Shown here piece by piece: positions 1-6,412 of a DNA stretch of 11,437 nucleotides. A program made the translations under genes and the position numbers. The stretch covers positions 1 through 11,437 of the forward strand of contig JAOTYN010000084.1 of assembly GCA_029861825.1 (NCBI GenBank), in the 5' to 3' direction. The notes under the pieces are model-generated. The model was not told the origin of the DNA, made no database searches, and saw nothing but the letters and a program-made list of their open reading frames with translations. This DNA comes from Cyclobacteriaceae bacterium. Lineage in GTDB: Bacteria > Bacteroidota > Bacteroidia > Cytophagales > Cyclobacteriaceae. Positions within the stretch are counted from its first letter, which is position 1; the number at the start of each line of letters is the position of its first letter.

Positions 1-105
1 GTTCCCGGCCTGACGGAGCAAATCCAGGAAGACGATCGCGTTAGGTTTGAATTGATCGAGGGGAATAAAGGCATGAATGCAGTAAATGTTAAGAAAATCG
101 ACTAA
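1..105 (+). CDS. Cold-shock protein (CspA family), 3' end only
   Basis: Frame 1 is open from the first base to a TAA at 103-105 and encodes 34 residues. The tail ends in GMNAVNVKKID, preceded by an acidic stretch and RVRFELIEG. This matches the last two strands of the cold-shock (OB-fold) domain, whose usual ending is VxFDxEExxKGPxAxNV. Cold-shock proteins bind single-stranded RNA and DNA and act as RNA chaperones in the cytoplasm. The RNP1 and RNP2 motifs lie outside the window, so total length and any extra domains cannot be judged. A strong terminator follows 29 bases after the stop, so this gene ends its transcription unit. The family call rests on the C-terminal pattern alone. Confidence 0.85.
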   Translation, partial: VPGLTEQIQEDDRVRFELIEGNKGMNAVNVKKID

Positions 106-134
106 GCGTATACAATCCTTATCTTGCAATTTCT

Positions 135-161
135 AAAAGCGAACTTAGGTTCGCTTTTTTT
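135..161 (+). terminator. Rho-independent terminator after the cold-shock gene
   Basis: The stem GCGAAC (139-144) pairs with GTTCGC (149-154) around the loop TTAG. It is extended by AAAA (135-138) pairing with TTTT (155-158), and the T run continues to 161. It lies 29 bases past the cold-shock stop codon. The A run before the stem could also allow weak termination from the other strand. Confidence 0.9.
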
Positions 162-350
162 ATGCTCTAGCCTACCTGTCACTGAACTATGTAAAAATTT
201 GTCATTAAAATAAATTCCTGTATACCAGCGATATAGGTCTTAGAGGTTGTATTTTTTACCTCATTTCGAACCCCTCTCAACCAATTTCTGGCACGATATT
301 TCCATTGTTGCAGTTGAGCGAATTGCTCATCAACCAAAACGACTAGTGTT

Positions 351-1010
351 ATGAAAAAGATATATATGACGATGTTACTGGCGCTGGGAATAAGCGCCAT
401 GGCAGTGGCCCAAAATATAAGTTACGGAGTAAAAGCTGGAGTGAACGTCAGTGACTGGCGGGGAGAAGCCAGCGCCAGTATTCAGGACCTTATCGACCTG
501 GCTGGTTTCGTTGATACTAAACCCAATTTGGGTTTTCATGTGGGAGGTTTTATGGTAATCCCCCTTAACGATCAAGTAAGTCTGGAGCCGGGCTTGATCT
601 ACACCCAACGAGGTATGCAGGTGACGGAAACTCTGGATGATATGATCTTCCTACCCATTCAAGCCAAAGCGGTAGTGAAGTCACACTATGTGGATCTGCC
701 CTTAATGGCCAAAGTGGAGGTAGCCCCCGGATTCCAGGTATTTGCCGGCCCCCAGGTTTCGTATCTGGTTGCCAATCGCTTAAAGACTAAAGCCGGAATA
801 TTTGGATTCAACGTTCAGGAAAACTTCAATATTGATGCGGGGTTCCGTAAAATGGATGTGGCGGTAGCCGGTGGCTTAGGCTATGAGTTTGCCAACGGTG
901 CCAACATCAGCGCCAGCTATGAACACGGATTCAATCCCGTAGATGAGGGTGGATTCTTCAAGGCTTACAATCGCACCTTTAAAGCCACCGTAGGGTTCGT
1001 ACTTAAATAA
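351..1010 (+). CDS. Secreted outer-membrane beta-barrel protein (porin-like, OMP_b-brl_2 type)
   Basis: The 219-residue protein starts with a clear Sec signal peptide: KK, then a hydrophobic core of about 13 residues, then AMAVAQ. Cleavage is likely after residue 20 (AVA|QN). The mature part opens with ISYGVKAGVNVSDW and has alternating strands such as VGGFMVIPLNDQVSLEPGLIY, VDLPLMAKVEV and GLGYEFANGANISASYEHG. It ends with the strand TFKATVGFVLK. This is the usual design of the small eight-stranded barrels common in Bacteroidota, here with a GLIYTQRGM turn. Such proteins sit in the outer membrane; their substrates are generally unknown and no transport role can be assigned here. The gene stands alone between two terminators. 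No good TAnnTTTG element was found in the 245 bases upstream, and no purine-rich ribosome site is visible. Confidence 0.85.
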   Translation: MKKIYMTMLLALGISAMAVAQNISYGVKAGVNVSDWRGEASASIQDLIDLAGFVDTKPNLGFHVGGFMVIPLNDQVSLEPGLIYTQRGMQVTETLDDMIFLPIQAKAVVKSHYVDLPLMAKVEVAPGFQVFAGPQVSYLVANRLKTKAGIFGFNVQENFNIDAGFRKMDVAVAGGLGYEFANGANISASYEHGFNPVDEGGFFKAYNRTFKATVGFVLK

Positions 1011-1023
1011 AAGAAATTATTCT

Positions 1024-1048
1024 AGGTTGATTAGTTGAGGTTGATTAG
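1024..1048 (+). repeat. Short tandem direct repeat, 11 bases, period 14
   Basis: AGGTTGATTAG occurs at 1024-1034 and again at 1038-1048, giving two near-copies of a 14-base unit in the 3' untranslated region of the barrel gene. The second copy abuts the terminator stem. It is probably a small slippage duplication. Confidence 0.6.
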
Positions 1049-1073
1049 CCGGGGCATTTATGCCCCGGTTTTT
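1049..1073 (+). terminator. Rho-independent terminator after the beta-barrel gene
   Basis: The perfect 8-base-pair stem CCGGGGCA (1049-1056) / TGCCCCGG (1061-1068) encloses a TTTA loop and is followed by five T residues (1069-1073). It lies 38 bases after the stop codon at 1010. The GC-rich stem and T tail are a textbook intrinsic terminator. Confidence 0.93.
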
Positions 1074-1194
1074 CATTGGGTTAGGAACTTAACATATTCC
1101 TAAAAAACAGGGGCAAAATAGGCCCTGGTCTTAACAATTGCTTTTATTTGTTGCAACATTCATATTTTTACCCATAAAATTTTATAGTTAAAAC

Positions 1195-1227
1195 TTGCAT
1201 TTATAGAATAAAATGTATGTAACTTTG
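1195..1227 (+). promoter_or_regulatory. Bacteroidota-type promoter for the CBM48 gene
   Basis: TAACTTTG at 1220-1227 is a perfect match to the Bacteroidota -7 element TAnnTTTG. A TTG at 1195-1197 lies 22 bases upstream, about where the -33 element is expected. The surroundings are very AT-rich. Transcription should start near 1230, leaving a leader of about 25 bases before the ATG at 1255. An in-frame ATG at 1213 lies upstream of that start, so the element also decides which start is real. Confidence 0.7.
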
Positions 1228-1254
1228 CTGCTCGAATATTTTTTAATTAGTGCA

Positions 1255-1566
1255 ATGAGTATCAAAAAACATTATTTGAAAAGCAAGCCGGTGTGCAAGG
1301 TTACACTAAGCTTGAAAAACGAGGAATTGGATACTGCCGATAAGGTGGCAGTACTAGGTGAGTTCAACGACTGGGATTCTAAAAAAGGGATTCCCATGAA
1401 GAAACTAAAAAACGGAACGTTCAAAACCACTATTGATCTACAGGTGGGTCATGAATATCAATTCAGGTATTTAATTGACGACCAGACTTGGGTCAATGAC
1501 TCGAATGCAGACAAGTATGTGCCTGCAGGGCTAGGTTACGACGACAATTCCGTGGTTGTGGTTTAA
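1255..1566 (+). CDS. Stand-alone CBM48 / isoamylase early-set domain protein
   Basis: The 103-residue product is almost entirely one carbohydrate-binding module of the CBM48/AMPK-glycogen-binding type. It has strand KVTLSL, then KVAVLGEFNDW (residues 30-40), KLKNGTFKTTIDL, a GHEYQFRYLIDDQTWVND segment with W79, and a terminal DDNSVVVV strand. GEFNDW parallels GEFNLW in the CBM48 of the GlgB encoded nearby (residues 64-69). These modules bind alpha-1,4-glucans, and small stand-alone versions are common in Bacteroidota. There is no catalytic domain and no signal peptide, so a cytoplasmic glycogen-binding or adaptor role is inferred. An in-frame ATG at 1213 would add 14 residues (YVTLLLEYFLISA), but the promoter element lies inside that stretch, so ATG 1255 was chosen. 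The gene converges on the GH57 gene. Confidence 0.85.
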   Translation: MSIKKHYLKSKPVCKVTLSLKNEELDTADKVAVLGEFNDWDSKKGIPMKKLKNGTFKTTIDLQVGHEYQFRYLIDDQTWVNDSNADKYVPAGLGYDDNSVVVV

Positions 1567-1586
1567 GCCGTTGGATTAAAGAACTG

Positions 1587-1616
1587 AAAAGCCCATGTAT
1601 ACATGGGCTTTTTTTT
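1587..1616. terminator. Bidirectional palindromic terminator between convergent genes
   Basis: Positions 1587-1612 form a perfect 26-base palindrome centred between 1599 and 1600. Its core is AAAAGCCCATG paired with CATGGGCTTTT, and it is followed by T residues to 1616. It serves the plus-strand CBM48 gene (stop 1566). For the minus strand, the T tail is only four bases (complement of 1587-1590). The GH57 stop codon (complement of 1615-1617) lies directly at the edge of the structure. Confidence 0.9.
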
Positions 1617-4035
1617 ATGGTCTAGACTTGACAGTACTATCGGTGGTGAACTCCAGGTTTACATCTTCGGCTAATTTTAGAAATAACTCCATTAAAGAAG
1701 TGTCTGGGACTTCCTCAGATTTAGCCCAGGCCGGGAGCAGCTCCTGACCCAAGTGAAACATTTGATCCTGTAACTTATTCAATCCAAAAGGGATCTCTAT
1801 TTCCCTCAACAACGCCAGTAGAAAAGTTAGGTCAACCAGTGGCTTAGTTACCGTGGGATCCTCCGCAAATTCTTGGAATATATGGTTGAGCTTGTTGGTA
1901 GCCTCAAAGGCCAAGGTGCTTTTTTCCAGGGGAATCTCCCACTTTTTGATTTCTTCCACCACGTGCCGCACCTTTTTTAAGTCGGTTTTATCATCGGCCA
2001 ATACCTCGTGAAGTTCAAAGTTCAACACCATTTCTATATTGCGTCTTAGCATTGGATGTGCCTGTAGGTTGGCGGATTTCATGACGTTAAGAAGATTATA
2101 GCTGCGGTTGTAGATAGTTCTATAAGCTCGCGCTGCATCCTCCATATTGGACTTTAGTATTTTATTAAGTACCTCGGTTCGAGTATCCTTAAAAAGCTCA
2201 AAAAAGGAGAAGCTGGACCCGCTAAAATACTGTTTCATGATATCCATTACCTGATAGATCCGGCTGGAGCGAAATGCCTGCACAATATCCATTCTCATAT
2301 CTTCATAGCCTTCTTGGGAAATGGTAGAGGCGCTGCCGATTATATGGTGTTGACCCAAGTAAAGCACTGCAAAACTCAATCGCTTCTCAGAATAGGTCAC
2401 ATTTGAACTGATATGAGTTCGGCCTATGGCCATTATTTGCGTACCGGCATGATGTCTTTCAAATTGGTCGCTACGGCAGGCGTAATTGAGAATGTTTAAA
2501 TGCTCCGGGCTTTCGTCAAAAAGAGATGCTACCGCATAGTGCATCCCTACACTGGTTAAGGTTATACGCTTGGGGCATATCTCTTTACGGTATATATGCG
2601 CGGCGTCTTTTCGTTCGGGTAAATTGCTTACTGCTTTAGATAATTTCTTTTCGAACTTTTTACTTAACCGGGCGTCGCTTTCGCGTTCAGCCAGTTGAAT
2701 GGCGCGATTGGCATATTGCAGGATCTGTACGGTCTCAATACGGGATACTTCATCAAAGAACCAGCCGCAGCTGGTAAACATCAGCATGGAATGCCGCTGC
2801 ATTTCCAGTAATCTTATGATTTCAGTACGATCTTGCTGAGACAATGAGGAACTGCAATGGGTATCCAGGAATTTGTTGACAAACTCGCGATTGCGGTTCA
2901 GGATCACCTGAATGTACTCGTTGCGCAGCTTCCAGGGATCCGGGTGATATGGTTTCATTTCCGATATAAATACCTCTTCCAATTGATCCCTCAGCCAATT
3001 TAAACTCTTTCTCAAAGGCGCCCTCCACTTCTGGTGGTATCCCGATTCATTGCCGCATCCGCAATCGCTTTGCCATCGCTCCACACCATGATAGCAGCTC
3101 CATGAGGTATCTTCCAGGATCTCAACCTCATACTCCACATCTACCAGTTCCAGGTACTGGCTATAGTTGGTCAATCGTGCCAGGGCATTACTTTCAATAT
3201 GCCGGCAGCAGAAAGCCAGGGCCATGTCCCCGTGCCGGTGGTGATGACCGTAGCTTTCGCCATCGGTAGCAATGTGCATCAGTTGAGGTTCTTTGCGGTC
3301 GTCGAAGGTGTTAACTAAATGATCTGCAAATTCACGACCGTTCTTGAGAATTCCTTTGAATGCCACGTCCTGAGAGCGATCCCCATCGTAAAAGAACAGA
3401 ATGATTGAACGACCACTGGGAAGGTTGCATTGATAATGCCGTTTGGTATCAATACCCTCTTGCCACTCTTGCGATCCGATCTTGCGAAAGCGCTTGGCCT
3501 GCCGCGGAGCTAACAAGGTGTATTTAACGCCATACTCGGCCAGCACCTCTAAGCATTCGGTATTCACCGCAGTCTCCGAAAGCCACATTCCCTGAGCCTC
3601 CCGGCCAAAACGGCTGCGGAAATCCTCCAGCCCCCAAATAACCTGAGTGATGCGATCCCTGTCGTTGGCCAAAGGCATTATGATATGATTATAAACCTGA
3701 GCCATGGCCGATCCGTGGCCACCAAAATGCTCCATGCTCAGGCGGTCGGCCTTAAGAATGGCGGCATACACGTCTTCCGCATTCTTTTCCATCCAGGACA
3801 TTAAGGTAGGACCCACATTAAAGCTCATTTTGGAATAGTTGTTGACTATGTCAACGATTTTACCAGGACCATTCAGTATCCTGGAAGCGGCATTGGACCG
3901 GTAGCATTCAGAGGTAATACGCTCGTTCCAATCGTGAAACGGTACCGCGGAATCCTGAATCTCAATTTCCTCCAGCCAGGCATTCTCTCTTGGTGGCTGG
4001 TAAAAATGCCCGTGAATACAGAGAAACTTGTTCAT
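1615..4035 (-). CDS. GH57-family alpha-glucan-active protein with DUF3536
   Basis: The 806-residue protein opens with the GH57 first motif HGHFYQPPREN (H8, H10). It continues with a GGHGSAMAQVYNHIIMPLA segment (residues 105-123) and GMWLSETAVNTECLEVL (149-165), whose E154 is the likely nucleophile. ATDGESYGHHHRHGD (256-270) carries the likely acid Asp258. A cysteine-rich block, SWSCYHGVERW...CGCGN (about 311-329), and a long mostly helical C-terminal half match the DUF3536 layout. GH57 includes alpha-amylases, glucanotransferases and branching enzymes that act by a retaining mechanism; the exact activity of this subgroup is not known to me. No signal peptide is visible, so it is probably cytoplasmic. 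Its ATG overlaps the glgB stop as ATGA, which implies translational coupling and a shared role in glycogen turnover. The usual WLPE is WLSE here. Confidence 0.85.
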   Translation of the reverse strand: MNKFLCIHGHFYQPPRENAWLEEIEIQDSAVPFHDWNERITSECYRSNAASRILNGPGKIVDIVNNYSKMSFNVGPTLMSWMEKNAEDVYAAILKADRLSMEHFGGHGSAMAQVYNHIIMPLANDRDRITQVIWGLEDFRSRFGREAQGMWLSETAVNTECLEVLAEYGVKYTLLAPRQAKRFRKIGSQEWQEGIDTKRHYQCNLPSGRSIILFFYDGDRSQDVAFKGILKNGREFADHLVNTFDDRKEPQLMHIATDGESYGHHHRHGDMALAFCCRHIESNALARLTNYSQYLELVDVEYEVEILEDTSWSCYHGVERWQSDCGCGNESGYHQKWRAPLRKSLNWLRDQLEEVFISEMKPYHPDPWKLRNEYIQVILNRNREFVNKFLDTHCSSSLSQQDRTEIIRLLEMQRHSMLMFTSCGWFFDEVSRIETVQILQYANRAIQLAERESDARLSKKFEKKLSKAVSNLPERKDAAHIYRKEICPKRITLTSVGMHYAVASLFDESPEHLNILNYACRSDQFERHHAGTQIMAIGRTHISSNVTYSEKRLSFAVLYLGQHHIIGSASTISQEGYEDMRMDIVQAFRSSRIYQVMDIMKQYFSGSSFSFFELFKDTRTEVLNKILKSNMEDAARAYRTIYNRSYNLLNVMKSANLQAHPMLRRNIEMVLNFELHEVLADDKTDLKKVRHVVEEIKKWEIPLEKSTLAFEATNKLNHIFQEFAEDPTVTKPLVDLTFLLALLREIEIPFGLNKLQDQMFHLGQELLPAWAKSEEVPDTSLMELFLKLAEDVNLEFTTDSTVKSRP

Positions 4036-5957
4036 TTTTTAGCTCCTTTCAAGACAATTACTGCCAATGGGGGCAATTTCAAAGTAAGCGTATGCTGCTG
4101 GCCGTGGAGCTTTTCCTTCTTTACTTTTTGTTTTTCATTGGTGTGATGTCCTGTTCCTCCAAACTCTTCATTATCCGAGTTGAAAATCTCCTTCCAGTAG
4201 GGTGCGCCGTGAACCCCCACCTGGTAGTTTGGATGGGATTTGGGAGTGAAGTTGGCGATCACCAACACTTGGTCCTTCGATTTTTCCCCTTTGCGCATAT
4301 ATACCAATATGGAATTTTGGGCATCTCCCATATCGATCCATTCAAATCCTTCGGGGCTGAAGCTCTTCTGGTATAGGGCCTGCTCCTTGCGGTACAGCTT
4401 ATTCAAGGCCTTGATACAGTTGGCTGCACCTTGATGATTCTTGTGCTCCAATAATTGCCATGGCAGTTGCTGGTCGTGGTTCCATTCCGTGGTCTGCGCC
4501 AACTCATTGCCCATGAACATCAACTTAGCTCCCGGATGGGTAAACATATAGCTAAACAACAAACGATAGTTGGCAAAACGTTGCCACTCATCGCCCGGCA
4601 TACGGTCCATCAACGAGCCCTTTCCATGTACAACCTCATCGTGCGATAAAGGCAGCATAAAATTCTCAGAAAACCCATAAGCAAGGCTGAAAGTGATATC
4701 GTCCTGGTGGAACTGGCGGTAGATTGGGTCTTTCTTAAAGTACTCCAAAGTGTCGTGCATCCATCCCATCATCCATTTCATGCCAAACCCCAACCCGCCC
4801 AGGTCCACAGGTTTGGAAACGCCAGGCCAGGCAGTGGACTCCTCGGCAATGGTTTGAATCCCTTCAAATGATCCATAAACCTCAGCATTCATCTCCTGTA
4901 AAAACGAAATAGCTTCCAAGTTCTCCCGGCCTCCATGTACATTGGGGATCCATTGGCCTTCGTCTCTGGAGTAATCCAGATACAACATGCTGGCAACAGC
5001 ATCCACTCTCAATCCATCTGCATGGAAATAATCCAGCCAAAAAGCGGCATTACTGATCAGGATGGATCTTACCTCGTTGCGGCCGTAATTGAAAATATAA
5101 CTATTCCAGTCGGGGTGGTAGCCTTTTCGGGGATCTGCATGTTCGAACAGGTGCGTACCATCAAAATCCGCCAAACCATGTGCGTCGTTTGGAAAATGCG
5201 ATGGCACCCAGTCCAGGATCACCCCGATGCCCTCTTGGTGAAAGGCATCTACCAGGTACATGAAATCCTGAGGAGTTCCATATCGGGCACTGGGAGCATA
5301 GTAACCGGTGACCTGGTAACCCCAGGAACCAAAGAAGGGGTGCTCCATTACCGGCATCATTTCCACATGAGAATAACCCAGCTCTTTCACATAGGGCACC
5401 AAGTCCTTGGCCAGTTCCTGATAACTCAAACTATGCCCTGAGTCACTATGTCGCTTCCAGGATCCTAGATGTACTTCATATACCGAAATGGCGGATTGCA
5501 AATTGTTCACATTAGGGCGATCTTTCATCCATTGCTGATCCTGCCATTCATATTTCAAATCCCACACCACAGAAGCAGTCTTTGGGGGTACTTCCCATAA
5601 GAAGGCAAAGGGATCCCCTTTTTCCAAACTGCCGCCTTGGTTTGAATGGATCAGGTATTTGTAGGTGCATCCACGGGAAATCCCGGGGACAAATCCTTCC
5701 CAAATTCCGGAACCGTCCCAACGCGCCTGCAGCTGATGATCCTGGCCGTTCCAAAGGTTAAACTCTCCTATTACCTGTACATGGTCAGCATTAGGAGCCC
5801 ACACGGCAAAATAAGTGCCACTAATACCATCCACCTCAATTTGGTGCGCTCCTAGTTTTTCGTACAGCCGGAAATGCTTTCCCGTCCTGAAAAGTTCTAC
5901 GTCAAAGTCAGTGAAAAGACTATATGCAATCACCGAAGTTTTTTGCTCCTGGGACAT
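4032..5957 (-). CDS. glgB: 1,4-alpha-glucan branching enzyme
   Basis: The 641-residue enzyme transfers alpha-1,4-glucan segments to form alpha-1,6 branches in glycogen. An N-terminal CBM48 (about residues 45-115, with VQVIGEFNLW) precedes the GH13 barrel. All four GH13 signature regions are present: DWVPSH (249-254), GLRVDAV with nucleophile Asp319, IAEEST with acid/base Glu372, and LSHDEVVHGK with Asp440. EVHLGSW (161-167) and SWGYQVTGYYAP (211-222) are typical of GlgB. The C-terminal all-beta domain ends in LPPLAVIVLK. It is shorter than the 728-residue E. coli enzyme, lacking that enzyme's extra N-terminal module, which is common in Bacteroidota. It overlaps the GH57 gene by four bases and lies 77 bases after msrB. 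No glgA, glgC or glgP is in the window. Confidence 0.97.
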   Translation of the reverse strand: MSQEQKTSVIAYSLFTDFDVELFRTGKHFRLYEKLGAHQIEVDGISGTYFAVWAPNADHVQVIGEFNLWNGQDHQLQARWDGSGIWEGFVPGISRGCTYKYLIHSNQGGSLEKGDPFAFLWEVPPKTASVVWDLKYEWQDQQWMKDRPNVNNLQSAISVYEVHLGSWKRHSDSGHSLSYQELAKDLVPYVKELGYSHVEMMPVMEHPFFGSWGYQVTGYYAPSARYGTPQDFMYLVDAFHQEGIGVILDWVPSHFPNDAHGLADFDGTHLFEHADPRKGYHPDWNSYIFNYGRNEVRSILISNAAFWLDYFHADGLRVDAVASMLYLDYSRDEGQWIPNVHGGRENLEAISFLQEMNAEVYGSFEGIQTIAEESTAWPGVSKPVDLGGLGFGMKWMMGWMHDTLEYFKKDPIYRQFHQDDITFSLAYGFSENFMLPLSHDEVVHGKGSLMDRMPGDEWQRFANYRLLFSYMFTHPGAKLMFMGNELAQTTEWNHDQQLPWQLLEHKNHQGAANCIKALNKLYRKEQALYQKSFSPEGFEWIDMGDAQNSILVYMRKGEKSKDQVLVIANFTPKSHPNYQVGVHGAPYWKEIFNSDNEEFGGTGHHTNEKQKVKKEKLHGQQHTLTLKLPPLAVIVLKGAKK

Positions 5958-5979
5958 GATAAGGGATTCTAATCGAGGT

Positions 5980-5987
5980 TAAAGATA
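5980..5987 (-). promoter_or_regulatory. Possible internal promoter -7 element for glgB
   Basis: On the minus strand the complement of 5980-5987 reads TATCTTTA, one base off TAnnTTTG. It lies in the 77-base msrB-glgB gap and would give a leader of about 20 bases to the ATG at 5957. No TTG was found at -33. It is offered because the gap is long for an operon interior. Confidence 0.25.
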
Positions 5988-6034
5988 GTAAAATTTGAAC
6001 TGCAGCCTTGCTTCGACTTACGCCTCTGGGTATT

Positions 6035-6400
6035 TTATGATTCATTGGGTTTAAAATCCAAGGAAACCGAATTGACACAATGTCTGAGGTTTTTAGGAGT
6101 CAGGTATTCTCCCTCGAATACATGACCTAAATGACCACCGCAATTAGCACAAACGATCTCTGTACGACGTCCATCGGCATCCAGATGTCGGGTAACCGCA
6201 CCGGGGATCTCATCGTCGAAACTGGGCCATCCACAATGGCTTTGAAACTTATGCTGTGAAGTATACAAAGGGGCATCACATTTTTTACAAGTGTATGTAC
6301 CCTCGACTTCGTGTTCATTGTACTTTCCGGAAAATGGCATCTCAGTGCCTTTACCCTCTATCACCCGGGATTCCTCAGGGGTTAGTTCATTGTATTTCAT
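6035..6400 (-). CDS. msrB: Peptide-methionine (R)-S-oxide reductase
   Basis: The 121-residue cytoplasmic enzyme reduces the R form of methionine sulfoxide in oxidised proteins using thioredoxin. It contains the full MsrB pattern: the zinc pairs CKKC (C38, C41) and CANC (C84, C87), GWPSFD (58-62), HLGHVF (90-95) and RHCVNSVSLDF with catalytic Cys108. Cys56, just before GWPSF, is a candidate resolving cysteine. Length is that of a single-domain MsrB without a fused MsrA, and no signal peptide is present. It starts 12 bases after the polX stop, so the two are almost certainly cotranscribed, placing protein repair beside a DNA repair-type enzyme. No MsrA is seen in the window. Confidence 0.97.
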   Translation of the reverse strand: MKYNELTPEESRVIEGKGTEMPFSGKYNEHEVEGTYTCKKCDAPLYTSQHKFQSHCGWPSFDDEIPGAVTRHLDADGRRTEIVCANCGGHLGHVFEGEYLTPKNLRHCVNSVSLDFKPNES

Positions 6401-6412
6401 ATAGCAGTGGAT

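Noticed and set aside
106..350. A riboswitch or small RNA gene in the gap between the cold-shock and barrel genes
   Set aside because: Apart from the terminator at 135-161 no stable paired structure or promoter element could be found by eye.
179..400. A 73-codon minus-strand open frame in the gap before the beta-barrel gene
   Set aside because: It begins inside the antisense of the signal peptide region, has no recognisable motif or promoter, and the barrel gene on the plus strand is much better supported.
4935..5441. A 168-codon plus-strand open frame opposite glgB
   Set aside because: It lies wholly antisense to the GH13 catalytic regions of glgB; the sequence constraint is explained by glgB and the translated product matches nothing.
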